DNA of 64,000 nt from Methylobacterium bullatum (lineage in GTDB: Bacteria; Pseudomonadota; Alphaproteobacteria; Rhizobiales; Beijerinckiaceae), in NCBI GenBank assembly GCA_902712845.1, contig LR743504.1, forward strand, positions 1,896,001 to 1,960,000. Reading direction: 5' to 3'. The notes beneath the pieces are model-generated. The model was not told where the DNA came from, did no database searches, and saw nothing but the letters and a program-made list of their open reading frames with translations. How positions within the stretch are numbered: the first letter of the stretch is position 1; every line of letters starts with the position of its first letter. Positions 51,730 through 60,720 of the stretch are shown here, piece after piece. Both the position numbers and the translations under genes were made by a program.

Positions 51730-52248
51730 GTGCTGCGTGTGATCCGGACCCTTGGCCTCGCCCTCGGCATCCTCGGCGGCATCGTCGCCGCGCAGGGGCC
51801 CGAATTCGCGCAGCAATATGCGCAGCGGCTCGGGGGCACCCTCGACGAGCTGCGACGCTCCATCGCCGCCCTGGACGCGGACGCCGCCGCAAGCGGGACC
51901 AACCGGCAGGGGGCCGTCGACCGCCTGCGCGGCAACGGCGACGCCCTGGTGGCCCGTCGCGGGGAAGCGGCCCGCGCCGATATCGAGCGCCTGCAGCGTC
52001 TCGACGCACAGAAGCAGGCTCTCACCGAGGCGGGCGGCCCCATGGGCCGTTTCGCGGCGCTGCTGCGCGACCCCGACATGGCGCTGGCCCGCGCCACCTA
52101 CCAGGATTACGTGCCCGCGGTCCCGGCGAGTGCCGACGGAATCATCGCCGGATTCCTCGGGTTCCTGGCGACCTGGGCGGGTTGGCGGGTGCTGACGGAT
52201 GTCGGCCGGCGGCTGGTTCCGGGCAAACGGCAGCCGAAGGCCGCGTGA
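51730..52248 (+). CDS. DUF2937 membrane protein
   Basis: A 172-residue protein starting at GTG 51730. One hydrophobic segment at the N-terminus (IRTLGLALGILGGIVAAQGPEF) and one near the C-terminus (ADGIIAGFLGFLATWAGW) flank a charged coiled-coil-like middle (LDELRRSIAALDADAA, ADIERLQRLDAQKQAL). This matches DUF2937, a proteobacterial family of unknown function. It ends with a basic tail. The start lies just after the 45-bp repeat array, so its promoter or leader must lie in or next to the repeats. Confidence 0.8.
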   Translation: MLRVIRTLGLALGILGGIVAAQGPEFAQQYAQRLGGTLDELRRSIAALDADAAASGTNRQGAVDRLRGNGDALVARRGEAARADIERLQRLDAQKQALTEAGGPMGRFAALLRDPDMALARATYQDYVPAVPASADGIIAGFLGFLATWAGWRVLTDVGRRLVPGKRQPKAA

Positions 52249-52374
52249 ATGCGGGCGGCGGAGGATGCACGGGTGTTGCACGACATCTACAGCGCGCACC
52301 GCCTCCCTGCACTACGACTTGACCGGTAGCGCACGGGCGGACTCGTGGCGCCGTCGAACGGCTGCAATCGCACC

Positions 52375-53646
52375 ATGGCCCGCGCGCCCACCTCTCGACC
52401 CTCCATCGATCCGGCCCTCGACGCGGCGGCCCTCCTCCGGCGTGTGGGGTTCTTCGGCCTCTTCGTCCTGCTTCCCGTGGCGGCGCAGGTGGCCCGACGC
52501 GCCACCGTGATCCTGGCGCCCATCGCCATCGCGCTCATCGTCATCGCCAGCGCCATCGACGGCAAGCAGCGGCTGCTCCGGGTGACGGCGACCCGGATGC
52601 TGACGTCCACGGCCTTCCTCGCGGGGGGGCTGGTCGTCCTCTGGTCGGCCCTGTCCCTGGTCTGGACGCCGTTCCTGGGACCGGCGACGGAGCGCCTTCT
52701 GAATCTCACCGCCACCATCCTGATGACCCTGGCCGCCTATCTCGCGCTGCCGGACCGGATGCGCTCGGCCAACCTCTACCTGCTGCCGCTGGGCGTCATC
52801 GCCGCGTCCATCGTCTCCATCGTGTTCGGGCTGTTCGGCGACACGCTCCTGCGCAACATGCCCGAGGACCAGAGTTCGGTGGATCGCGGGCTGACGGTCC
52901 TCGCCCTGCTGGTCTGGCCCTCCGTGGCGTGGCTGCGCTCGCGCGGGCGTGACCTGGAGGCCCTCGGCACGGCCATCCTCGTGGCCCTGGCCCTCTCGAT
53001 CTCGCCGAACGTCACCCAGATCCTGGCGCTCGCCGTGGGCGCGGTGGCCTTCGCCCTCACGACCTATCGCCCCCTCGTCGGCGTGCGCGCGGTGGCCTTG
53101 ATCTGCGGCGGCCTGCTCGTGAGCGCGCCGTTCCTGCCGTTCATCGCCCGGCCCATCGGCATCGTCGCCTTCGGTCCGACGGCACCCAATGTCCTCACCA
53201 TCAAGGCCTGGCAGAAGGTGGTGACCACCGAGCCGGTCCGCCTCGTGACCGGGCACGGGTTCGAGACCGCCTCGCGCGGCCGGTTCGTGAACCTGCTGCC
53301 CAGCAACGCCCCGACCACGATGCTGTTCGAACTCTGGTACGAACTCGGGATCGTGGGCGCCTTCGCCGCGGCCTTCGCCCTCCACGCGGCGATCCGGCAT
53401 AGCGGCCGCTCGGCCACTGCCACCGCCCCCGGCGCGATCGCCCCCGGAGCGATGGCGGTCTTCGCCAGCGCCTTCACCATCGCCTGTATCGGCGTCGGCC
53501 TCACGGTGATCTGGTGGGTGACGACGCTGACCGTCACGGTGCTCGTCTTCATCGCCGTGGAGCGCGGGCAGTTCCGCACCCGTCGCCCGAAGGCCAGCCT
53601 GCTCAGACCTCGCGCCGTGAGCCCGCGTCCCGCCAACGACGATTGA
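52375..53646 (+). CDS. O-antigen ligase / Wzy-like membrane protein
   Basis: A 423-residue protein with about 12 hydrophobic helices. The periplasmic loop holds PVRLVTGHGFETASRG followed by LLPSNAPTTMLFELWYELGIVG, a variant of the superfamily's H-N-x-x-L-x-x-w-x-E-x-G motif in which the H is replaced by NAPT. It resembles the gene at 29898 in size and topology but they are clearly different proteins. No sugar-nucleotide or glycosyltransferase genes are adjacent. ATG 52375 is chosen over a GTG ten codons earlier. Confidence 0.72.
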   Translation: MARAPTSRPSIDPALDAAALLRRVGFFGLFVLLPVAAQVARRATVILAPIAIALIVIASAIDGKQRLLRVTATRMLTSTAFLAGGLVVLWSALSLVWTPFLGPATERLLNLTATILMTLAAYLALPDRMRSANLYLLPLGVIAASIVSIVFGLFGDTLLRNMPEDQSSVDRGLTVLALLVWPSVAWLRSRGRDLEALGTAILVALALSISPNVTQILALAVGAVAFALTTYRPLVGVRAVALICGGLLVSAPFLPFIARPIGIVAFGPTAPNVLTIKAWQKVVTTEPVRLVTGHGFETASRGRFVNLLPSNAPTTMLFELWYELGIVGAFAAAFALHAAIRHSGRSATATAPGAIAPGAMAVFASAFTIACIGVGLTVIWWVTTLTVTVLVFIAVERGQFRTRRPKASLLRPRAVSPRPANDD

Positions 53647-53672
53647 CGGAACCGGGCGGGCTCATCCGGACC

Positions 53673-54092
53673 TCACTCGTCCGCCGCCGCCTCGATGGCG
53701 GCCATGTCGTCGTCGGACAGGCCCATATGGTGGCCGATCTCGTGGACGAGGACATGGGTGACGAGATGCCCGAGGGTCTCCTCGTGCTCGGCCCAATAAT
53801 CGAGCAGCGGCCTGCGGTAGAGCCAGACCCGGTTGTGCCATTGCCCGGTCGCCACCTCGCCACCCTGCGCCAGGCCGATGCCCCGGAACAGGCCGAGCAG
53901 GTCGAACTCGCTCTCGCACTCCATCTCGCGCAGCGTGGCGTCGTCGGGAAAATCCTCCACGTGGATCGTCACGCCCTCGCACAAGGCGAGGAACTCCGGC
54001 GGCAGGCGGGCGAGGGCGTCGCGCGCCAGGATCTCCACGTCGTCGAGGGAGGGCGCCTGGAGATCGGACCAGTCCCGGACGGGAGCGTTCAT
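53673..54092 (-). CDS. Zincin-like metallopeptidase family protein
   Basis: A 139-residue protein of the PF06262/DUF1025 type. The C-terminal VHEIGHHMGLSDDDMAAIE has the HExxH zinc motif with a downstream Asp as third ligand, and the middle has GVTIHVEDFPDDATL and WHNRVWLYRRPLLDYW. It has no signal peptide. Members are small zincins whose proteolytic targets are unknown. Its start overlaps the stop of the nucleotidase gene (ATGA at 54089-54092), so the two are coupled. Confidence 0.9.
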   Translation of the reverse strand: MNAPVRDWSDLQAPSLDDVEILARDALARLPPEFLALCEGVTIHVEDFPDDATLREMECESEFDLLGLFRGIGLAQGGEVATGQWHNRVWLYRRPLLDYWAEHEETLGHLVTHVLVHEIGHHMGLSDDDMAAIEAAADE

Positions 54093-54874
54093 CCGAGGAC
54101 CGGGAGGACCCGCTCGCCCAGGAACGCGGCGAGATCGTTGGTGATGTGGTCGATATGCGGCTCCTTCACCGCCTCCTGCTCGAAGGCCTCACGGAACGGA
54201 TCGATGGTGCGGGGCACGACCAGGACCGTCGCCATTCCGAACTCGTGGGGCACGACGAGATTGCGGGCGATGTCCTCGAACAGGGCCGACCGGCGCGGAT
54301 CGACATCGTGCCGAACAAGGAAGCGCTCGTAGGTGGAGCGTTCGGGCTTTGGGACGAAGTCGGCGGCGGCGATGTCGAACACGTCCTCGAAATGGTCGAG
54401 GATGCCGAGCTTGGCGGCCACGTTCTCGGCATGGCGGCGGGAGCCGTTGGTGAGGATCAGCTTGCGGCCCGGCAACTGCTCGATGGCATGGCCCAAGGCC
54501 GCGTCGAGTCGGATCGTGGAATGGTCGATGTCGTGGGCGAAATCGAGGAAGTGATAGGGGTCGACGTTCTCCTCCACCATCAGCGCCTTCAGGGTTGTGC
54601 CGTAGCGATGGTAGAAATGCTTCTGCAGCGCTCGCGCCGACATCCCGTCCAGCCCGTAGAGCTGCATGACGTACAGGGTGATCCGCTCGTCGACCTGCGG
54701 CCAGACGAGGGCATCGCTGGGATAGAGCGTGTTGTCGAGATCGAACACCCAGGTGTCGACGCTCGAGAAGCCACGGGAGCCCGCGCTGGAGAGATGGCTT
54801 TCGCCGGGAAGGAACAAGGCGGCCGAACGGGGTTCGAGGCGGAGGGACCGGTCTATGACCGATGTGACGGCCAA
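54089..54874 (-). CDS. Pyrimidine 5'-nucleotidase (HAD superfamily, SDT1-like)
   Basis: Removes phosphate from UMP/CMP or related nucleotides. Motif I is WVFDLDNTLYP, motif II ILTNGSRRHAENV, motif III is in ADFVPKPERSTYERFL, motif IV FEDIARNLVVPHE. Length is about 261 residues from the TTG at 54874; a second TTG at 54817 would give 242 residues and remove a polar leader, so the start is uncertain. Its stop overlaps the start of the zincin gene. This pairing occurs in several alphaproteobacteria, but I cannot say what links the two. Confidence 0.88.
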   Translation of the reverse strand: MAVTSVIDRSLRLEPRSAALFLPGESHLSSAGSRGFSSVDTWVFDLDNTLYPSDALVWPQVDERITLYVMQLYGLDGMSARALQKHFYHRYGTTLKALMVEENVDPYHFLDFAHDIDHSTIRLDAALGHAIEQLPGRKLILTNGSRRHAENVAAKLGILDHFEDVFDIAAADFVPKPERSTYERFLVRHDVDPRRSALFEDIARNLVVPHEFGMATVLVVPRTIDPFREAFEQEAVKEPHIDHITNDLAAFLGERVLPVLG

Positions 54875-55223
54875 CGGTTACGATGAAATTGCGCCCTGCG
54901 AAAGGAAGCTCGGCCATTCGATCGGGGCAATCGCTCGAAGCGCTCGCCTCGGTTGTCCCGCTGGCCTCGGTCGCCGGGGCGCGCCGGCGCGGGATCGGGC
55001 TTCCGCTTCGCTCGAGGCTTGCCGGGACGTGCGTCCTGACAAGGCCGCGCCGGAAAGCCGCTCATACGGTTTCGAGCGATCGCCCAGGCCATTCGATCCC
55101 TCCCGATGATGACACCGCCGTTTCGCGTTTCCGTGCCGCATCGGCCGAGTGACGGTGGTGGTTCGAAGGAAAGAGTAGGACTATCGCAAGGTTGATCAGC
55201 GTAACGTACATTGCGTAACGTCC
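54875..55223. other. Intergenic with a direct repeat before the GGDEF/EAL gene
   Basis: About 350 bases between the nucleotidase (minus) and signalling (plus) genes. Short frames here are shadows. At its right end GCGTAACGT occurs twice (55199-55207 and 55213-55221), 14 bases apart, directly before the ATG at 55224; see findings. No other element is recognised. Confidence 0.5.
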
Positions 55224-58200
55224 ATGACGCAGCGTCGATCGACGCCATCGGCAGGACGGATGGCGTCGGCTTGCTTTCCTGGATGGTGCGACGTGCAAGA
55301 TCGGGCACACGACCGAGGCTACGGGGAAGGGAAGGATGCCATCGAGGCGGATCCCGCGCACCCGAGCGATTGTGATCCGGAGCCACATCTCGACGCCGTA
55401 TGCCGCACCGCGTCGGCCCTCTTCCGCGTTCCCATCGTCCTCATCCCCCTCGTCGATACCGAATTTCCCGCGCTGAAGGCGGGATCGGGTGCCGGGGGAG
55501 CGATGCCGGGCTGGTACGATGCGTTCGTGGGGCAGGTCATCGCCGGCGAATCCGACGGGCCGGTGGTGATCCGCGATCTCCTCGCCGATCATAGGTTTTC
55601 CGACCATCCCCTGGTGACGGGTGGGCTTCGGGCCCGGTTCTACGCGGGCGTGCCCCTCACGCTCCGGTCCGGGCACAGGACCGGCACGCTGTGCCTGATC
55701 GACACCGTCCCGCGTCCGGATTTCACGGACGAACACCTGGTCCAACTCGAGGATCTCGCCCTCATCGTCACCGGGCACCTGCGCCTTCACCGAGCCAATG
55801 CGGAGCGCGAGGCGGAGCTGCGCGAGCGGCTGCGCGTGACGACCATCCTCACCCGCCGCGAGGCCCATCTCGAAGCGGCCCTGGCATCTCAGCGCATGGC
55901 CGAGGAGATCGCGGGTTTCGGACATTGGCGCATCGACGTGGCCGAAGCCCGCGTCGAATGGTCGGCCGGGATGGCGCGGATCCATGGCCGCGCGCCTGCG
56001 GATCTCGCGCGCATCCCCCTCGACGACCATCTGGCCTTCTACCATCCCCAGGACCGGGAGCGTGTCCGCTGGCAGCTCGACGACACCCTGGCTGGGTCGG
56101 GGGCATTCGCGCGCGACACTTACGAACATCGGTGGCGGATCGTCCGACCCGGTGGAGATTGCCGGGTGGTCGCCGAGCGCGGAATCGTCGAGCGTGATCC
56201 GGACGGGAGCATCCGGGCCATCTCCGGGATCTGCCTCGACGTCACCGAACTGGCCCGATCGGACCAGCACCTGCGCGAGACGATGGACCTCCTGCGCGTC
56301 ACCCTGGAGAGCATCGACGAAGGCCTCGTCATGGTCGATGCGGACGACCGGGTCAGGGTTCATAACGAGCGCCTCAACCTGCTCCTCGACCTGCCCGAGG
56401 ACATGCTCCACGACGGAGCCCCCTTCGACGACCTCCGCCGCCACATCGCCGGACGGGACGGTTCGCTGCCGGCGACCCTGGACAGGCGGGTCCGTGACGG
56501 GAGACGCGATCACGGCGAAGCGGGCGCCAGCGGCGAGCACCTGCAACGGGATGGGACCCTCCTCGAACTCTGCGGCGTGCCGCTGGCCGACGGCAGCACC
56601 GTCTATACCTTCGCCGACATCACCGCCCGGCACAGGGCCGAACGCTCGCTTCGCGAGAGCGAGGCCTCCTACCGCCTGCTCGCCGACTTCCTGCCCCAGA
56701 TGGTCTGGATCACGAACGAGCGCGGCGACACCACCTACTGCAACCGCCATTTCGGGCGCTACTACGAGCGGCCGCTCTTCTCCTTCAAGGAGCGGGTCGA
56801 GTCCTGTCACCCGGACGATCGCAGCCGCATCCGCGGCGATGTCTGCGACCGCCACAAGGCATGGCAGGACTACGATTTCGAGGTCCGCATCCGCCGCGCC
56901 GATGGCGTCTACCGCTGGCACAAGGTCAGCAAGCGCCCGATCCGCCTCCTCGACGGCCAGCCCGGATGGCTCGCGACGGCCTTGGATATCGACGACATCA
57001 TCACCGCCAGGATCGCGCTGGAACGCACCGGCGACCTGCTGCGCCTCGCCCAGGACGCGGCGGAGGCGGGGGTCTGGGAATGGGACGTGGCCTCGGGCCG
57101 GATCTGGCAGTCCCAGGAAAGCGCACGGATGCAGGGATTGCCCCTCGATGGGGCGGATCCCGCCGCCGGCCTCCTGATGACCATGACGGAGTGGGAGCGG
57201 AACCTTCCGGCCGAGGACCTGGATCGGGTTCGGGCGGAGGCGAGCCGGGCCATCGCGACGCGCACCGACCACAGGGTGGAATTTCGCGTCCTGCACCCGT
57301 CGACCGGCGAATGCCGCTGGTTCCAGGGGTTCGGCCGCGCCGTCCTCGACCCGGAGACGGGCGAGGTCCGCCGCTTCGTCGGCATGAATCTCCACATCAC
57401 GGCCCGCAAGGAGGTGGAGCAGCGGATCGCCCATCTCGCCTGCCACGACGCCCTCACCGGGCTGCCCAACCGGTCGATGTTCCACGACCGCTTGGAACAG
57501 GCCCTCGGCTCGGTGCGGAACGGCGGTCGCGGGATGGCGGTGCTCTGCCTCGATCTCGACCGGTTCAAGGCGATCAACGACACGTTCGGACATCTGGCGG
57601 GCGACATCCTGTTGCAGCTCGTCGCCGACCGCCTGCGCGATGTCCTACGGCCCTGCGATATCGTCTCCCGCCTCGGCGGCGACGAGTTCGGCATCATTCT
57701 GGTCGATCTCAGCGGGCACGACGAGGCTGTCGAGGTCGCCCGCAGGGTGATCGACGCCATTGCGCTGCCGGTGAAGCTCGACGGGCACCTGGCCAATATC
57801 GGGATCAGCATCGGCATCGCTCATGCCCCCTCGGACGGACTCGAGGCCGATCCCCTCCTGAGGCATGCCGACCTCGCACTCTACCGGGCGAAGGCCGCAG
57901 GGCGGAACACCGCCCGCGTCTATGAAGCCGGCATGGATGCGGCGATCGAGGAGCGGATCAAGCTCGAATTCGAGCTGCGCGAAGCCATGCTCCGCCGCGA
58001 CCTGACCCTGCACTACCAGCCGGTGGTCGACCTCGCGACCGACAGCGTGAGCGGCGTCGAAGCACTGATGCGCTGGCCCCATCCCACCCGCGGGATGATC
58101 CCGCCCTCGACCTTCGTCGAGATCGCCGAGGAAACCGGCCTGATCGTCGAACTCGGGAACTGGGCTCTGCGCGAAGCCTGCCGCGAGGCCGCGTCCTGGA

Positions 58201-58724
58201 CGCATTCCGCCCGGATCGCGGTCAACGTCTCAGCGATGCAGTTTCGCGATCCGGGTCTCGAACAAGGCGTGATCATGGCCCTGTCGGCGTCGGGCCTCGC
58301 GGCGGACAGGCTGGAGCTCGAAATCACCGAGAGCGTCCTCATCCAGGACACCGAGGCGGTGATCGCCTGCCTGCACCGCCTGCGCTACCTCGGCGTCCGC
58401 ATCGCGCTGGACGATTTCGGCACGGGCTACTCCTCCCTGAGCTACCTGCGGCAGTTTCCGTTCGACAAGATCAAGATCGACCGCTCCTTCATTCGTGAGA
58501 TCGCCGACCCGGACACCGCCGCCATCGTGCGCGCCATCGTCGGGCTCGGCGAGAGACGCGGGACGACGATCACGGCGGAGGGCGTCGAGACCCGGGCGCA
58601 GCTCGATCTCGTGCGGGCGGAAGGATGCAACGAAGTCCAGGGCTTCTTCTTCAGCAAGGCCGTTCCGGCGCGGGACTTGTCCGGCGTCGTCGCCAGGCTG
58701 TCGCGCGCCGAGAGGGCGGCCTGA
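55224..58724 (+). CDS. GAF/multi-PAS GGDEF-EAL cyclic-di-GMP enzyme
   Basis: A 1166-residue cytoplasmic signalling protein without membrane segments. A GAF domain (about 50-190) is followed by four PAS units (about 225-345, 355-470, 480-600, 605-735; the first contains AGFGHWRIDV), a GGDEF domain (about 745-905) and an EAL domain (about 920-1160). The cyclase site is intact (RLGGDEFG near 817) with an I-site RPCD just before it. The phosphodiesterase part also has VEALMRW, ITESVL, LDDFGTGYSSLSYLRQFPFD, TAEGVE and QGFFFSKAV, so both activities are possible. ATG 55224 has no ribosome binding site; ATG 55260 has AGGA close by and may be the true start. Confidence 0.9.
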   Translation: MTQRRSTPSAGRMASACFPGWCDVQDRAHDRGYGEGKDAIEADPAHPSDCDPEPHLDAVCRTASALFRVPIVLIPLVDTEFPALKAGSGAGGAMPGWYDAFVGQVIAGESDGPVVIRDLLADHRFSDHPLVTGGLRARFYAGVPLTLRSGHRTGTLCLIDTVPRPDFTDEHLVQLEDLALIVTGHLRLHRANAEREAELRERLRVTTILTRREAHLEAALASQRMAEEIAGFGHWRIDVAEARVEWSAGMARIHGRAPADLARIPLDDHLAFYHPQDRERVRWQLDDTLAGSGAFARDTYEHRWRIVRPGGDCRVVAERGIVERDPDGSIRAISGICLDVTELARSDQHLRETMDLLRVTLESIDEGLVMVDADDRVRVHNERLNLLLDLPEDMLHDGAPFDDLRRHIAGRDGSLPATLDRRVRDGRRDHGEAGASGEHLQRDGTLLELCGVPLADGSTVYTFADITARHRAERSLRESEASYRLLADFLPQMVWITNERGDTTYCNRHFGRYYERPLFSFKERVESCHPDDRSRIRGDVCDRHKAWQDYDFEVRIRRADGVYRWHKVSKRPIRLLDGQPGWLATALDIDDIITARIALERTGDLLRLAQDAAEAGVWEWDVASGRIWQSQESARMQGLPLDGADPAAGLLMTMTEWERNLPAEDLDRVRAEASRAIATRTDHRVEFRVLHPSTGECRWFQGFGRAVLDPETGEVRRFVGMNLHITARKEVEQRIAHLACHDALTGLPNRSMFHDRLEQALGSVRNGGRGMAVLCLDLDRFKAINDTFGHLAGDILLQLVADRLRDVLRPCDIVSRLGGDEFGIILVDLSGHDEAVEVARRVIDAIALPVKLDGHLANIGISIGIAHAPSDGLEADPLLRHADLALYRAKAAGRNTARVYEAGMDAAIEERIKLEFELREAMLRRDLTLHYQPVVDLATDSVSGVEALMRWPHPTRGMIPPSTFVEIAEETGLIVELGNWALREACREAASWTHSARIAVNVSAMQFRDPGLEQGVIMALSASGLAADRLELEITESVLIQDTEAVIACLHRLRYLGVRIALDDFGTGYSSLSYLRQFPFDKIKIDRSFIREIADPDTAAIVRAIVGLGERRGTTITAEGVETRAQLDLVRAEGCNEVQGFFFSKAVPARDLSGVVARLSRAERAA

Positions 58725-58743
58725 CCGACGGGACGGCGCGGAT

Positions 58744-59184
58744 TCAGCCGCCGAGGCTGTCGAGATAGCCCGGGGCGAGGCGTAGGCCGAGGGGCAGGGC
58801 CGAGACCGGGGGCGGGGTCCGGATGCATTCCTCGAGGAAGACCATGGTGTTCCCGATGACGGCCTCGGTGAAGGGCTTGGCGATCACGGCCACCGCGCCG
58901 GCGAAGTCTTCGTGGAAGCGGCTGGCATTCGCGGTCAGGAAGACCAGCATCATCGCGGGCTCGTCCGCCAGATCCTTCGCGACGTCGAGGCCGGAGGAGC
59001 CGCCCTTCAGCTGCAGGTCGATGAGGACGATGTCGGGCCGGGTCCGCCGGGCCACCGCGACGGCATCCTTCGCGGACACGGCCGTGCCGACCACCTCGTG
59101 CCCCGCCTCTTCGAGCAGGACCTCGAGCTGCATCACGATCAGGGCTTCGTCTTCGACGACGACGATCCGGAGAGGTTCACTCAC
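58744..59184 (-). CDS. Receiver-domain response regulator of LOV kinase
   Basis: A 146-residue single receiver domain. RIVVVEDEALIVMQLEVLLEEAGH gives the acidic pocket, Asp56 lies in IVLIDLQLKGGSSGLDV, FLTANASRF has the switch Thr, and VIAKPFTEAVIG the conserved Lys. It starts at a GTG (59184) that overlaps the stop of the upstream kinase gene (GTGA), so kinase and regulator are made together. No output domain is present; it may relay phosphate onward or compete as in general stress signalling. It converges on the GGDEF/EAL gene with a 19-base gap. Confidence 0.92.
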   Translation of the reverse strand: MSEPLRIVVVEDEALIVMQLEVLLEEAGHEVVGTAVSAKDAVAVARRTRPDIVLIDLQLKGGSSGLDVAKDLADEPAMMLVFLTANASRFHEDFAGAVAVIAKPFTEAVIGNTMVFLEECIRTPPPVSALPLGLRLAPGYLDSLGG

Positions 59185-60329
59185 ATCGACTCCCTGTGGC
59201 CCGTCCCGCCGCGGGGCAGGCGGATCTCGATCCGCGTCCCGGGATTGGCCGGATGCCAAGCGATATCGGCATTCAGCTGGCGCACCAGACTCTCGATCAG
59301 GCGCTTGCCGAAGGTGCGGCCGCCGGCGACGTCCGCCGGCATGCCGATCCCGTCATCGGCGATCGTGATGTGGATCTCCCCGCCCTCGGGCTTCACCGAA
59401 ACCGAGAGCCGCCCGCCCGCGTCACGGGGGAAGGCGTGCTTGAGGGCGTTGGTCAGCAGCTCGTTCATCACGAGGGCGACCGGCGGCGCCTGTTCCACGG
59501 CGACCTCGACGGAGACGAGGTCGACATCGAGTTCGATCTCCTGCCGCCCGGAGCCGCGCACCAGATCGACGGCGAGTTCCTGAGCGAAGGCGGCGACATC
59601 GAAACGCTGGACGTCGTTCGACTGGTAGAGGCGCTTGTGCACCGTGCCGAGGGCTTCGACGCGGGCCAGCATGGACTTGAGTGAGGCTTTCGCATCCGGG
59701 TCGGTGATGGTCCGCGTCTGCAGGGTGAGCAACGAGGCGATCATCTGGAGGTTGTTCTTCACCCGGTGGTCCACCTCGTGGACCAGCATGGTCTTGGCCG
59801 CCAGCGCCTCGGTGAGCTGCCGCGTGCGCTTCTCCACCTCGCGCTCGAAATGCAGCTTCTCGTTGCGCGTCTGCATGAGCGTATCGATCCGGTCCGTCAC
59901 GTCGAGCTGCGACGCGAAGAAATACACGGTCTCGCCCTCGTCGCTGCTCACGGGGCTGACATAGAGGGCGTTCCAGAACTGGCTTCCGTCCTTGCGGTAA
60001 TTGAGGATATCGACGGCCACGTCGCGCTTGGCCGCGATCGCGTCGCGGATCTGGCGCACGGCGTCGGGATTCGTCTCCTCGCCCTGGAGAAGGCGGCAGT
60101 TCCGCCCCATGACGTCGGCGCGGCTATAGCCGGTCATCCTGAGGAACGCGTCGTTGACGAAGACGATGGGATTGTCGTCTTGCCGCGGATCGGTGATCAG
60201 CATCGCCATGCGCGTCGCGCGGATGGCCGCCGCGAAAGGATCGCCCCTTCCGTGCTCGGCCCCCAATCGGTCGGTGAGGTGCCAGGCGTCGTCCGCTTCC
60301 ATCATGCCTTCCCATGCTGCCCGGCGCAT
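59181..60329 (-). CDS. LOV-domain histidine kinase, HisKA_2 type (blue-light sensor)
   Basis: A 382-residue soluble kinase. Residues 32-150 form a LOV domain: VNDAFLRMTGY, then GRNCRLLQG with the photoactive Cys78, then ILNYRKDGSQFWNALYVSPV and FASQLDVTDR with the flavin-binding Asn/Gln residues in place. A coiled-coil linker follows, then HisKA_2 with the phosphoacceptor His188 in HEVDHRVKNNLQMIASL, and an HATPase_c domain (NELLTNALKHAFP, IADDGIGMP, GKRLIESLV). LOV-HisKA_2 kinases sense blue light in Brucella, Rhizobium and Methylobacterium relatives. ATG 60329 is used; ATGs at 60305/60302 are possible. Confidence 0.93.
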   Translation of the reverse strand: MRRAAWEGMMEADDAWHLTDRLGAEHGRGDPFAAAIRATRMAMLITDPRQDDNPIVFVNDAFLRMTGYSRADVMGRNCRLLQGEETNPDAVRQIRDAIAAKRDVAVDILNYRKDGSQFWNALYVSPVSSDEGETVYFFASQLDVTDRIDTLMQTRNEKLHFEREVEKRTRQLTEALAAKTMLVHEVDHRVKNNLQMIASLLTLQTRTITDPDAKASLKSMLARVEALGTVHKRLYQSNDVQRFDVAAFAQELAVDLVRGSGRQEIELDVDLVSVEVAVEQAPPVALVMNELLTNALKHAFPRDAGGRLSVSVKPEGGEIHITIADDGIGMPADVAGGRTFGKRLIESLVRQLNADIAWHPANPGTRIEIRLPRGGTGHRESM

Positions 60330-60720
60330 CTTGCGGCCAGGGCGAAAGTCTTCGGCGAAGAAGCTCCGCCGTCCCGTGGACCCGTCTCACGTCGTCATGA
60401 CGTTGAACCATGCAACGCGATGGGCGAGACGCGACGTCGTTGTGAATTGATGTCAACCACATAGAGGGGGACATCCAATCGACAAGCTTCGGTGTGCCGC
60501 ATCGTTCCAGTCGGTCAATGGTGATTGCGCGGAACGTGTGTCGGAACACCGTCCGGAGACCGTTGCTGATCCATCACGCGGTGTGCCGATCGGGTCGGCC
60601 TGAACCGGCGACGATTGTCTGTCCTTGCCCGGAACGGTAGAATGGCCAAGCTCGTTATCGTTGAGCTTGACGCTCCGTACGCCGGTGGCGATGCAGGTCG
60701 AACGCCAGGATCACGCCGTC
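60330..60720. other. Intergenic between divergent LOV kinase and patatin genes
   Basis: About 390 bases with the start regions of two divergent genes. It includes the small inverted repeat TTGA-TG-TCAA at 60447-60456 in a locally AT-rich stretch. No gene or riboswitch is recognised. Confidence 0.45.

Noticed and set aside
50183-52009. 608-codon minus-strand frame with 15-residue repeats (VAVPERSDGARKGG-like)
   Set aside because: The repeats simply translate the 45-bp DNA array, and the rest is antisense to the WD40-like and DUF2937 genes.
54875-55150. Short Arg-rich frames between the nucleotidase and signalling genes
   Set aside because: They lack ribosome binding sites and any conserved pattern; this is taken as non-coding.
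55062-57593. 843-codon open frame on the minus strand
   Set aside because: It is antisense to the GAF/PAS/GGDEF/EAL gene and made of His/Asp/Gly/Arg-rich shadow sequence typical of high-GC codon bias. It has no domain.
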